Shown piece by piece: positions 42,930-53,363 of a DNA stretch of 64,000 bases; the stretch's first letter is position 1, and the number at the start of each line of letters is the position of its first letter. The translations under genes and the position numbers were made by a program. The notes beneath the pieces are model-generated. The model had not been told where the DNA came from, ran no database searches, and saw nothing but the letters and a program-made list of their open reading frames with translations. Source of the stretch: Cloeon dipterum (taxonomy: Eukaryota; Arthropoda; Insecta; Ephemeroptera; Baetidae); contig NC_088788.1 of assembly GCF_949628265.1 (NCBI RefSeq), positions 1-64,000 of the forward strand, given 5' to 3'.

Positions 42930-43147
42930 CTTGACCGACTTTTCCAGCTTCTCGTCGGCCTAGAGGAGCCGCTGCTGCAGCTGCTGCTTGCGTGCACCTC
43001 CAGCCTGTCCACGGCCGAGTGCCGCGTGTCCAGCGACTGCCGCAGCTCCTCCGGCTCCCTCTGCTTTTCCTCTAGCTTTATCTGGATCTCGACGATCATC
43101 TTCCGCTGGTGCTCCAGGAGTTTGTCCTTCTGACACAGCTCCTTAAT
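42930..43147 (-). pseudogene. coiled-coil exon Y, decayed copy (218 bp)
   Basis: Acceptor TTGTTTACAG and donor CAAG|GTACGC. It reads IKELCQKDKLLEHQRKMIVE then IQIKLEEKQREPEELRQ, then an indel shifts the phase after RLEVH, and a TAG precedes ADEKLEKSVK. The intact paralogue is at 56446-56661. Exons X and Y are neighbours here with a 59-bp intron. Confidence 0.7.
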
Positions 43148-43199
43148 CTGTAAACAACAATTTTACGTTTATTATTATTTTGTAACGTGCACTTTTGTG

Positions 43200-44950
43200 T
43201 GCTGTTCCCGCTAGCTCACGCTATTGAGGGCAAAAGAGGGACGCAATTTGAAAAATTGGAGAGGAATAAACTTGAAATAAGTTTATGTTTCTAACAGATT
43301 GCCACTGGATTTGTTTAAAACCATTGGGGATTTTTCTAAAACTCCTGACTTCAATTACGCAATGATTGTAATTAATAAAGGGTTCCAAATTTGAGCGTTT
43401 TTAATTTATTCACTTTTTAATGCAGCAAAATATTTCTTATCGTAGTGCACGATCGTGAAATAAAATTTGTAGCAGTTCTATCAAAATAGAAGTAGTGCTT
43501 CTTAAAAGCGCAAGCTGAACGCATACATATTATAATACCATCAATTCTACCATGGGGCAGATGGGCGGAGGCGCTCGCGATCGCCAACAAACGGCCATTT
43601 TTCTTCTTCTCAATAAAATTGTCAGGCCGGGCCCACCACCTGCGACTTGTCAGCCAGCCACTGTGGTATACGAGAACCAAACATTTCGCACTTTTGGCTT
43701 TTGTCTGCGCGCAATCCCACGACCAGACCAGCGAGAGACAGAAACCGTTTTGACAATAATTGCGACACGACTACTCTCGCACGCGTGTGACAAGACAGAG
43801 GCGAAATGCTGACAATGAATTGTATTTTCCCATTTCTGAAATGTCTCTAGCGCTGCTCACGGTCGTGGCAAGCCTAGAAATGTAGAAAAACAATGCAGAA
43901 ATGCACGAATTATGCGTGGAAGGAGGCAGGTCGCGCATTTGACATATATGCAGTGCCTATTTTTAATACGGACGGCGCTTTTTAATTTTTAGAGCTGCGT
44001 TTGATAGCAATTGTAATGAGATTGGATCTGGAGTGAATAAGTTACGAGCATCCCGCCGCGAAAGTAAGCAAGGACACGCAGCTGCTGACACGCGTTACGC
44101 GCTGTGTTTTGTGTTTTGCTTCCAAATTTGTGTGTGTGGTGTGTGCGGCGATTTATGTTGGATGTGGCTCGGTGTGATAAAGCCGCCCACGATTTGTTGT
44201 GTCGGTCGCGCTGAGCGAGCGAGCAAAGACGCGCGTCACTCTCCGCGTATAATTACATGGTAAACGTTCCGAGAAATAGTTTTAATATCTGCCATAAAAG
44301 GAGATGAAAGCACCAAGCAATTTTTCTTTCTCGGCAAAGGACGCCTCGCTCGCGTCAGCAAGGACGCCGGGTTGGCCGTGCCAAAAGCCAGCACAGAAAT
44401 TGTGTAAGTCTCATCTCTCCAAATCTAAACTCGTTTCGCCGCCGCCGCGCCGATGCGGGATTCGCGAAGCCAGAGAGTCGACTCGCCCGATCTCCTTCTT
44501 TATTTAACTCGCAAAATTTCAAGAACTGCTATAATTATAGTGTAAAATAGTCGTGAGATTTTTTTAACAACCGGAATTATACTAAGGTAGTCGAAATGGG
44601 TGTTTGTAGATTTTTCATTTCATTTCATTTCAACTATTTAAAGGACAAAAATATACCACACATGGTGCAAGTAGTTGATTCTTACTGCTAAATCACGAAT
44701 ACTAGAAAAAAATATTCAAAAATTGGCACAGAGCTTACAAAAGAAAGCTTTTAAGGGACATAATTCTCCTTTCAGGCAAAATAACATAATTCAATTCAAT
44801 TTATTTTTACTATGGGCAAACAGTTCTTAGCAAATTTGGTTCAGTCCCGGGGAAATCTGTAAAGCTTTTCTAGATTTGTGCAGAGAAAATTTGAAGCCAT
44901 CGCAGTTTGTCGCTTTGACCGCGGGAGAATGATTTGATTTCCAAACAATT
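43200..44950. other. intron repeat then no supported gene
   Basis: 43.20-43.52 kb repeats 25.12-25.42 and 56.73-56.95 kb. The rest is unique. CpG-richer patches at 43.55-43.75 and 44.03-44.50 kb have overlapping short frames on both strands, none with splice support. Confidence 0.45.
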
Positions 44951-44999
44951 TGAATTGGAAGCTAAAAAGGCGAACATGAGGTATGTTGGTGCAACTCAC

Positions 45000-45165
45000 C
45001 CTTGGCGGTGATCTGCAGCGAGATCACGGCCTTGGCCTCGCCATAACAGTTCTTGGCGATGACCGAATAGGCGCCGGTGAAGTCGAGTTTGGCGCACAGG
45101 ATCTCCAGGCAGTACTCGGGCCCGTCACCTATCCGCCGGAAGTGAGGCGCATCCTTAATCTCCGG
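45000..45165 (-). CDS. Ig I-set exon (C-terminal half of a domain)
   Basis: Acceptor TTTGGTGTTGCAG and donor CAAG|GGTGAGT bound an open 166-bp exon. It reads PEIKDAPHFRRIGDGPEYCL, EILCAKLDFTGAYSVIAKNC and YGEAKAVISLQITAK. The LEI....DF.GAYSVIAKN.YGEAKA pattern is the E-F-G strand part of an I-set domain in obscurin/Unc-89, titin or related giants. It is single-copy and unbroken in this window, hence likely a working exon of the minus-strand gene. Confidence 0.8.
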
Positions 45166-45169
45166 CTGC

Positions 45170-46235
45170 AACACCAAAATCACACATTGTTACTCATCTC
45201 TTTCATTGATTTTTTCTTCATCTAATGGAATTAGTCTATCGAAAATATTGGTGCTTCATAAGAAAATGCTCTCTCTTCAATAATAAAAGTTTTATTATTA
45301 ATCATACCTGGGAACGCAATCGTAAATTTATTCTTTTGTTCAAACAGTCACAATTAATTTTAAATTAAAAATTCAAACAAAATAATGCAAGAAACGGTAA
45401 AGAGAGCAAGCAGAATATTGAAAAAAAAAACTATCAATTACACTAAATCAATTCCCGCCACACTGAGCCAAAAATTTAATCAAATTTAAAAATTCAATAT
45501 TTTTAATTTAAGAAACACACCGAGTAAGATTTGAATTTTAATGCTCGAAACAATCGGAGTGGCAGTGGCAGGCGGACGGACGGGCAAGCGTCAAAATATT
45601 TTATCGTTTACGTCACCTTTAATTAAGAAATCGATTAGACCTGCTCTCGCGAACAATACGCACTTAATCATCGCTGCCAATTGCCCGAGCTGCGCGATCG
45701 GGATAAAATGCTTCTCCAGGCCCAAGAGTCGGCGTGACGCAAGCAAATGCAAATATTTTCGCACGCCTTTTACAGCTGGCCAGCCGGCCATCTGGAGCTG
45801 GAGCTGCGAAAGGCAGACTCATAAGGCACGCGGAGCCCACTCCGAAATCTCGTCTCAATTTATTTAATCTGCGTGCGACACCCAACAGTTTGCCCATCTA
45901 TACTTCTTTGTCGTTAGTCGTTACATATACTGAAGCACCTTAAGTGGGATTCAATTTACTCGCCATGATTAAACGACAACCTTTCGTTTTTAGATCGATT
46001 CCACCGCGCCAGCTTTAAAGAATATTTTAAACACGTGAATTCGTTTCCGCTTGTTTCCGAGTGTTTAATGTTCGTTCATTGCTATTTAACAATCACATGA
46101 TCATTGATTTCAATTTTATCATAAATAATTGATTCAATGATTAAATGCTGAGAATTTAAAGTAAAAGGAATATAAAGGACAAAATAATTTAAAGGACAAA
46201 GGAAACCGCAGGTTAAAACCCACCTGAGCCAGAGA
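45170..46235. other. no gene seen
   Basis: AT-rich to 45.5 kb, then mixed. Overlapping frames on both strands at 45.54-45.94 kb lack splice signals. Confidence 0.45.
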
Positions 46236-46341
46236 CGCAGGTGGGGTCAGCCTACTGGAAAAAGCAAAAAGCAAAAAGGAAAGAGGAAAAATGGAACAAG
46301 AAAAGGGAACAGCAAAATATGAAAAAATTTAATGTACTCAC

Positions 46342-46497
46342 CCAAAATGTGATGGTCCTCGACAGTCCCCTGTCACGGCTGCAGACCAGCACCACGCACG
46401 TCATTCTCCAGTCGCTGTCGCTGCCAGACTGGAGTAAGGTAAGGAGAGTAGAGACTGCTAGTGCCACCGCCAGCTGCAAGGCTAGCAGTGCCACCAT
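46342..46497 (-). CDS. cassette exon with leader-like N-terminus (possible first exon)
   Basis: From the ATG at 46497 the frame is 52 codons long and reaches TTTTGG|GTGAGTAC in phase 0. It starts MVALLALQLAVALAV, a hydrophobic run like a signal peptide, then LQSGSDSDWRM and VLVCSRDRGLSRTITFW. Immediately upstream (46505-46550) are a cgcacgcgca core, a catgctgtgc stretch and the GC-box-like cctccgcctc. This order suits promoter plus first exon. The hydrophobic run may instead be a by-product of GC-rich short repeats (agtgccaccgcc). Confidence 0.4.
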
Positions 46498-46800
46498 CAG
46501 CAGCCAACAACGCACGCGCACTTGTGCATGCTGTGCTTGGCTCCGCCTCCTTCTTCACAAGCAATTAAAATTTTACGAGTTTAAATTCTTTAAACTATTG
46601 GCGAGAGGAATTCGCGGATTCTAGCGGTAGTTTTCGGTAATTTTGCACGATTAAATAGTAAAAATGATGCATGATGCAGTGTGTCACTGTTGGAAGGCTT
46701 GTAGAAATTAAAATGCACGATTTGGGTGGCGAAATACTCGAAAAATATTTTCTTTGTTTTTTTTTATCACAAATTGTAACCGTGGTGGCGGCAGTCGGGG

Positions 46801-47371
46801 TCAGGGCGACTTGGGCAGCAGCTTGAGGTTGTGCGAGGCCTTGAGAAGTACCTCCTCCGTGCGCAACAGCTTTTTCTCTATTGAGGCCTGCACGCGCAGC
46901 CGGTCGTGGTTCTTGTAGAGCGCCTCAAGGCAGCGTTCCATGATGGATTGGCTCTCAGTAAACTTCTGCTTGAGCTGCCAACTCTCCTGATTGAGTCGGC
47001 TGCGCTCGTCACCGTCGCTGCGGCAAGTATCGCTCTTTATGCCCAGGTCTGGCGAGGAGAGCGTGTGCCGGCTGACAGAGTGCTTGTCGCTGTCGGAGGC
47101 GCGCGCTGCCTCGAGCTGCTGCACTGCTGCGTCAGCACGCGGCACTGCACTTCCGCCTCATCGACCTGCTTGGCCAGCTGCTGGCTGCGCTGCATGTCCT
47201 GCTTGGAGGCTTGCTCGGGGCGATGGTACTTGCTGGTGCTGTCGAGGGCGCGTCGCGGCGGTTTGCTTGTCGTTTGGCCTTTCTCCGGGCTTCACCTTTG
47301 CCAGAGTCCAGCTCTTCGCTCACACTCACCGAGCTCAAATCTGTCGACATCCGCTCCAAGTGGATCTCCAT
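46801..47371 (-). pseudogene. centrosomin-like coiled-coil exon, copy 3
   Basis: The acceptor GAATTGCAG lies before 47371. The start reads MEIHLERMSTDLSSVSVSEE, then phase changes through QASKQDMQRSQQLAKQVDEA, and a 115-codon open part begins VQQLEAARASDSDKHSVSRH, then SSPDLGIKSD, FTESQSIMERCLEALYKNHD, KKLLRTEEVLLKASHNLKLL and PKSP followed by a stop. A 1-bp loss (ctgctgcactgctgc versus ctgctgcacctgctgc in copy 2) explains one phase change. This copy has the best-preserved SPDLGIESD to KLLRT segment. Confidence 0.6.
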
Positions 47372-47579
47372 CTGCAATTCATTCATTAATAAATAATGCT
47401 AGGAATAGCCGTGGAGTCAGTGGATCGGAAAAAATAAATTTATCAGATAATTTAGATGAAATAATATTGATGATTGACTTCCCACACACTTGACCCCCTC
47501 TCCAGACCCAGAGTGTCACAAAGACAGCGCCTTTAGCAGCAATAAAATTAAAAGGGTGTGTCAAACAGTAGATTTTAGC

Positions 47580-48250
47580 TATGGTTCCAACTTCTATATA
47601 GCGTCTTCAATTTTTCGACAGAGCCAATTTGCAATTTTAGTAAAAAATATCCTGCTTTAAGTTTGGTAGTCGCCAACAAATGGTGCCACCGTTTATTAAC
47701 ATCTCTTTTGCGCACTTCCGTTGCGAATTTAAATTTAATCCTGTTTCTGTATACATTTATAGCGTACAAAATTGAAATTCGACATGTAAAAAACCAAAAT
47801 CAGTATCGCATTTTTTTTTGTCTTGATTAAATATGTATTTTTAAATATTCTACAGCAACTATCTAAATCAATAAATACTTTAACACGAAGAATGCAACGC
47901 AGAAGAAATGAATTAGAAAACTAGAAATTAATTTATGCCTTTGAACACGAAATTGACAATTTTTGATATAAAAATTCTAATGATGCTCCGTATCATGAAA
48001 CAATTCACGAAAATTCATTTGGAGCCACAGTTGGATTGTATTCTAACCAATAATTGATGCAGTCAGATTTTTTGTCATCCCATTCAAGTCAACGAGTGCT
48101 ACGAAACCTCGTTTCAATTACTGATAGTCAGATTTTAGCGCGTTTCGGCCTGGAATTTCGTTATATCTATAGCCTCATTTTGCCTATATCTATTATTCGT
48201 ATAGAGGGTGCGAAAGTTCAAAAATGCAGTTTTAAGGCCACCGTTCTCAA
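47580..48250. repeat. dispersed repeat R1, copy 6
   Basis: Full set of R1 landmarks, ending at ggccaccgttctcaattaaatatgatg next to the GC-type donor at 48271. It is the intron following the coiled-coil exon copy. Confidence 0.75.
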
Positions 48251-48270
48251 TTAAATATGATGAAACTTGC

Positions 48271-48614
48271 CTCGTGTATGAATTCTCAGTGATGCGGCGC
48301 GTCAAGGAACTTGTGGATGTGGTCGAGGAGCGAGTTGTCGGGGGTGGCGGAGGCTCACATGGCAAAGGCATCGAGGGAGCGTCTCTGGTCAAGCGGTTGG
48401 CGCAGCAGGGCGGCCAGGAAGGCGGCCAGCATTGAGGCCCCCTCTGGGGGCAGCCGCTCCGTCCTCGCCTCCAGGTCCGCCTTCTCGAGGCTCAGCTGCT
48501 CCACCTGGCGCCGGCGCTCGTCCAGTTCGCGACACAGGTGCTCTGTCTTGTCGTGCTGCATGGCTCGGCGCCCGCCGCCAGCTCTTGGTTGCGTGACACC
48601 AGCGTCTGCACCAC
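48271..48614 (-). pseudogene. coiled-coil exon X, second copy
   Basis: The acceptor GGTGGTGCAG lies before 48614; the donor is GAGGCAAGT, a GC-type site. It reads VVQTLVSRNQELAAG, then after a phase change MQHDKTEHLCRELDERRRQV, EQLSLEKADLEARTERLPPE, GASMLAAFLAALLRQPLDQR and then another shift. It is shorter than the 42.5-kb copy by an internal deletion, but its central heptads have no stop. Confidence 0.6.
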
Positions 48615-48655
48615 CTGCACCACCCCAATTCCAAGAGCCCATTGCTCCGAGCAGT

Positions 48656-49620
48656 TGGCCGACGATGTCAAAGACACAGACGAAGTTGGCGATGGACAAT
48701 CGCACGTAAACACGTAATCCTCAACTGCGAACTCGAACAACGCATCGTCCGTCCACTCAACGTTCAGCACCTAAACGACAACAATTTTAATTATTAACAG
48801 ACGCAGTTTAGCCGCAAAAAACGAAGAAAATCTTCAAAATCTAAACTGAGAAAATAAAAACCACATTTAACGAGTATTTCAACCGATTATTTAAACTAAG
48901 TCAATGCTCGTGAAGTATTTGTTGAAAACGTCTCATTTACCTTGTAAATTCAATGCTAAGAATCAGCGGTGGCAATACATCTCATTTATTTAAAAAATAA
49001 AAAATTCTTTCGCGGTGGTTTTTAACTCATAACTTAAGCTTGAAAAACGGGATTAACAAAAAAAGAACAGTTTCTTTACTCGGAGAAGCACAGCCGTCAG
49101 TTTGAGATCATTTCCGGGCCAAAAACCTTTGCCGAACACCCGACCGCCGACCACCAACGGCAACAAAAAGGAAGGCTCTTTTGGCTTGATTTATAGACCC
49201 GATTATTGTTCATTGTTTGGTATATTAAACATGAACACAGACAAATAAAAAACTGGCCAATTGAGTAACTGGATCAAAATCTATCAAAACTGATGCAACT
49301 GATAATGCGTAAAATTTGTTGCTGCCAGCGAGCGGACTGAAAAATTAATCGGTCATCGGGTGAGCGGAGATATCACGAAAATAGAGCTCGCCGAGGGTAA
49401 ATTAACACACATCAAGCTCGTTTATAGTTCCAATTTCCTACCTTGATGCCGAAGCCACTCGGAGGAAGAGCCAGGCATTAAAAATCTGTCGCCAAAATTG
49501 AGCCTCTCGTGCGGCTGGTGGGCATGGGTATGTTGTGCTGGACATCCACATACGAAAGAATCGCTCTCAGCGACGGGCGGCGGCCGCAGGGTCGGAGGTT
49601 GCACCTGCATGTGCTGCTGG
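48656..49620. repeat. segmental duplication, left copy (with 53613-54575)
   Basis: The right part of an SPTSSVSS-type exon, the repeated intron and the start of the Cys-rich exon are duplicated at an offset of about 4,957 bp. I see only a handful of differences over about 950 bp (cgatgtcaaag/cgatgtcgaag; a 2-bp loss at acatccacatacg/acatccatacg). The 48.64-48.77 kb part still reads VEWTDDALFEFAVEDYVFTC then SPTSSVSLTSSANCSEQW. Confidence 0.9.
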
Positions 49621-49990
49621 CGGAGGCTACTGCTGCTTCAATTTGCCGATATCCTTGCAAGCCCGCGTTATGATGCACTTGGGAAATGTCGGCCTCGCAC
49701 CCTGTGAATCAGAATCTGGCTGAGCGAGTTCCAAACCGCCTCCAAGCCCTTCGACTTGTCCCGCACGCCGTCCGTGGCCTGCCACGACCCTCGGTGGCCG
49801 CCTGTTGGTCGCCGGCCACTTCGCAGGCCTCTTAATCCTCGATCACGGCACGGCTGCAGACCAAAAACAATTCTAAGCACAGCTGCTAAAATGGCGACTG
49901 GCCTAAGGCCTCGCAAATCTAGCTTCATGCAACTGCCGCTGGCGCCGCTAATTTCGCTCCCGATCGACAGCTCTAACAGCAAACAGCGCG
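49442..49990 (-). CDS. Cys-rich exon fused to cassette exon, copy 3
   Basis: The donor ATCAAG|GTAGGA lies at 49442. The donor-proximal frame reads STCRCNLRPCGRRPSLRAIL then SYVDVQHNIPMPTS in one phase and ERLNFGDRFLMPGSSSEWLR in the other, so a 2-bp insertion (ccacatacg) has shifted the phase compared with the 54.4-kb copy. Upstream it continues into cassette sequence. Confidence 0.45.
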
Positions 49991-49999
49991 GCAAGATTT

Positions 50000-50800
50000 A
50001 AAAGTTTTATTTTTCGTATAATGGCGAAATTAATGAGTTGAGAAGCACCAGACGCACGAATGACAGGAAATATATCTGTATCTGCCGAGTGGAACATAAT
50101 AATTCGCGAGTGTGTTATTATGACGTCACGTAGGCGGCTGCACGGCAATAAAAACGCGTGTCCCGCCGGTAATAAAAGAAACGCCGCGCACTCGTGTTAA
50201 TTGAAGGCAGGGAGGAGGCGCGCGCGCTAGTTTGTGCATAAATCGTGCGTCCGCCGCCCGCAATAAATCTCTCAATTAATCCGCGATTTGTATTCTCGGA
50301 AAGCGCTTTGAATATATCATCGAGTCAGCTAACGAAACTTACACACACCAAGTACGCGGCGTGGAAAACTCGAAATTTCATTTCCCGCGGGTTTGAACGT
50401 CGGCCTTTGTGCAGCAGCGTTTGCGCTTTACATTAAAAGGCAGGCCACTGGAGACCTACTTGCACGTCTCAAGCAAGCAAAGCCGACCTGCTTGAACACC
50501 CGCATCGATTTTATTACGTGCCTTCTTCCCTCTACAGTGCACATAAGATTAAGCCAAAAAATAATTAAGAGCTTTATTAATTGGCTTCATGATTATCAGC
50601 TCGTTTCCCTCCTCCTGAGATTTTGTCAATTTACTTGAACAACCCTGCTTCAATACGTAATTCCTCTTTAAAAAAATAAATCATTTCATTGGGACGATCA
50701 AAAAAATTGTCTACTTTTCGAGACAAACACTTTGTCTTATTCATACAAAATTTAGAAGATCAAAACGGCCCCTACGAGCGAATAGGGAACGTTCCGAATT
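50000..50800. repeat. CRE-containing repeated intron, then unique sequence
   Basis: 50.0-50.25 kb matches 14.97-15.24, 20.61-20.88 and 54.92-55.28 kb, with a TGACGTCA at 50121-50128. A short stretch at about 50436-50530 (ttaaaaggcaggccactgg..cacccgcatcgattttatt) also occurs at 62840-62900. No coding exon was found. Confidence 0.65.
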
Positions 50801-50968
50801 GCGTCAACTGCCAGAATTATTCACACGATATGCTTGTGACGCAAAGAAAGGACTAGAAAAATGCATCAGTAGGCATCGCGTGCCGTCTCGTCTTCCACCG
50901 ACGCAATTGAACGCAATAAATTTAATCAATTCAAGTGCCGAGGGGATTGAACAAAGTACAAAACTCAC

Positions 50969-51212
50969 CGATGACGTTCAGCCTGGCGCTGGCCTCGACG
51001 CGGCCGACGTCGTTCTCCAGGGTGACTCTGAAGAGGCCGGCGTCCTCCACGGTAACCTCGATAATTTCGACGATGCGCAAATCGTCCTTCTCCTTGATGG
51101 TCAGTCTGCGCGACGGCGTCAGGATCAGGCCGTCCTTGTCCCAGGTCACCCAGGGCGTCGGGTGGCCGGCGATCGCGCACTGGAACCGCACTGTCGCGCC
51201 CTCTTCGACGAC
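50969..51212 (-). CDS. Ig I-set domain exon, copy 2
   Basis: An intact 244-bp exon, same length and phases as 13154-13397. Acceptor TTGTAGTGTAAG, donor CATCG|GTGAGT. It encodes VVEEGATVRFQCAIAGHP, TPWVTWDKDGLILTPSRR, LRIVEIIEVTVEDAGLFR and ENDVGRVEASARLNVI. The few replacements relative to copy 1 are mostly conservative (V/A, S/I, Y/F, A/V, I/V, D/N), consistent with constraint or recent origin. It could be a tandem Ig repeat of an obscurin/titin-like protein. Confidence 0.85.
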
Positions 51213-51516
51213 CTTACACTACAACAACAACCACAATTTCTTAATATTGATTTTATTAATTTTTAACAAAATGAATTTTTATTACAGTCAAACTATTTAA
51301 TTTAATTTATAAATAATGTAAGGACTAAAGCTTAGAAATTTATTTTTATAGAATATTTATGAGGTGATTTTTAGCCTGGAGCTAATCTGATTGGCTAGTG
51401 TAAAGCTACGACGACCATCCCTGCTGGAAAAAGGGAAAATCAAAAAGGAAAAGGGAAAGAGGAAAAGGGGACAAGAAAAAAGGAACAGCAAAATATGAAA
51501 AAAGTAGTGTACTCAC

Positions 51517-51725
51517 CCAAAATGTGATGGTCCTCGATAGTCGCCTGTCACGGCTGCAGACCAGCACCGCGCACGTCTTCCTCCAGCCGATGTCGCTGCC
51601 AGACTGGAGATGGAGGATGGAGACTGCCAGTGCCAGTGCCAGCTGCCAACCACGCATGCGCACTTGTGCATACTGTGCTTCGCTCCGCCTCTTTATTCCC
51701 ATGCACCTCGTTTTGCGTGTGGACA
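51517..51725 (-). CDS. cassette exon, open to donor
   Basis: The donor TTTTGG|GTGAGTAC lies at 51517. The minus-strand frame is open through the island: VRMRGWQLALALAVSILHLQ, SGSDIGWRKTCAVLVC and SRDRRLSRTITFW. It matches the 46342 exon, but the internal ATG (before TCAVLVC) is AAG here. It has cacgcatgcgcact near 51651. It lies about 300 bp beyond Ig exon copy 2, as the 13.73-kb cassette lies beyond copy 1. Confidence 0.4.
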
Positions 51726-51849
51726 ATTAAATCAGCGTGCAGTAACTCGCGCTCGCCGCTTTTCCATCATCCTTCCGAGACAATTTTATTAAAATTTTAC
51801 AAGTTTTATTTTTTCAAACTATTGGCAAGATCAAGAAACTCGATTTAAA

Positions 51850-52600
51850 ATTCTCTAACAAACAATTTAGTTAATTCAGCGGTTTATATTAGTATTATAA
51901 TTTCATAATTTTCTAATTTCTAATATATGAGTAACTCGTTTTTAAATTTCACGATTATAGTAGTTGAAAAAAATATCTTTTATGGGGCATTTTATCGATT
52001 CAAATGGTAAGTTAATAATTTGATAATTGACGCAAAAAAAAATAAAGTTAAACCAAGAAACTGAAGATAAATTGGCAGTTGATAAATTAAATTCACCGGT
52101 AATTTGAGTATAAAATAGTCAAATTCAAGTATTTTTACCTACTTGATAGTTCCAAAATTATTATGCTTGGTGACATCATAATATAAAACCAATTAAAAAA
52201 TCTGGATAAAATGTGCTCCCAGCGACGTGAATTTAATAAATTTAATTGATCCCCAATTTAAGCGATGAGTCTCTTGTAAAAGGCATACCACCTATTAGCA
52301 ATTAAAAATATAAGGGGCACTGCTGGGGAATGACAATTTACATAGAAATAGCCAGCCACACTCTAAACTTGGCCATAGGTCAGCAAATAAGCCAATTGTT
52401 TAAGAAAGCGCTGCAGTGTGAAAATATTAATTTTGAAGCCAAAATCCTTCAAATATGACCGCATTTTGGCGATTTACTTGGTCAGGGATCTAACAGCTGC
52501 TTTGAAATAAATTAACAAAATTTCAGTTGTCAGAGATCAAATTAAATTTAAAAAAAATGAGATATAACAATGATAAAAAAGAAAAGGGATTGAGATTTAA
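51850..52600. other. no gene seen
   Basis: Strongly AT-rich unique sequence, likely intron. Confidence 0.5.
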
Positions 52601-52613
52601 TAGATTCACTTAC

Positions 52614-52694
52614 TCGTCAGTGAAAGGAATCAATTTGCGCAGTGCTATCAGTTTCTGCTGCTTTTCAGTGTAGGACAGGGCGATCTTCAAGTCG
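52614..52694 (-). CDS. 81-bp symmetric exon, unrecognised (C2-like strand pattern)
   Basis: Acceptor TTTCTGTTTCAG and donor GACGA|GTAAGT are both strong. It begins and ends in the same phase, with 26 whole codons reading DLKIALSYTEKQQKLIAL and RKLIPFTD. The first strand pattern (LxIALSYxxxxxKLI) is reminiscent of the start of a C2 domain, but this is weak on 27 residues. It is single-copy and unbroken, in otherwise AT-rich intron. Confidence 0.6.
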
Positions 52695-52699
52695 CTGAA

Positions 52700-53355
52700 A
52701 CAGAAAAAATAATAATTTGCAATGTGCGTGACTCAAGAATGGGGTGCAAAGCCAAAACTTTAAATTTTCGCACGTTTTTTAGGAAAGGGAAATATCAAGA
52801 CGACATGCCGACACTTAGTGAGCATTCAAGCCCTAAATCTTAACAGTTCTTTGGTCACAATGTGGTAATTTGTAGATGAAAGTTGACAATATATATTTTT
52901 AAATTAACTAATAAAGATTGCAAGCACGTTGTTGCCCCAACAACCACCATTACAAATTTTAAATTTAGAATTCAAGCCTTTTCCGAATTTTTATTCCTCA
53001 TTTTGTGAGAGTTCAAATTGAATCATATTTTAATTCAGGAATGTTAGGAATTAACGTTTAGAAATAATTAGAGAAAAGTGAGATATCACTTTGTTACAAA
53101 CGACACCTCTCAGAATTTTTCAAATTTTGGATTCGGGCCATTTCCAAACTCTAACTTTCTGCTTCTCATTTTTGAAGTATGTATTTTTAATGTCTCGTTT
53201 AATTGAAAATTGTTGCTCGCACTTTTTGCAAATCGTAACTGGTCCTGAATTTTTTATATTATTTTAGATGTATTATACAAACCCTGCACCATCAATTTGA
53301 AAGCCAACTTTTTAAAGGAATAATAGAAAAACTGAAATTTTAGAGTTAAGTAAAG
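52700..53355. repeat. diverged satellite S2-like monomers
   Basis: From about 52.90 kb the segments gattgcaagcacgttgttgcccc, ttcaagccttttccgaa and cattttgtgagagttcaaattgaatca repeat with roughly 160-bp spacing. They match 41.0-41.4 kb, including the last 100 bp before the SPTSSVSS donor (ctgaaattttagag). 52.70-52.90 kb shows nothing. Confidence 0.65.
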
Positions 53356-53363
53356 AGTCTCAC

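Noticed and set aside
13154..51212. Assigning the Ig exons to one named gene (obscurin/Unc-89 versus titin, projectin or a MLCK-type giant)
   Set aside because: Single I-set domains do not discriminate among these families by eye, and no kinase, RhoGEF or Fn3 exon was recognised in the window.
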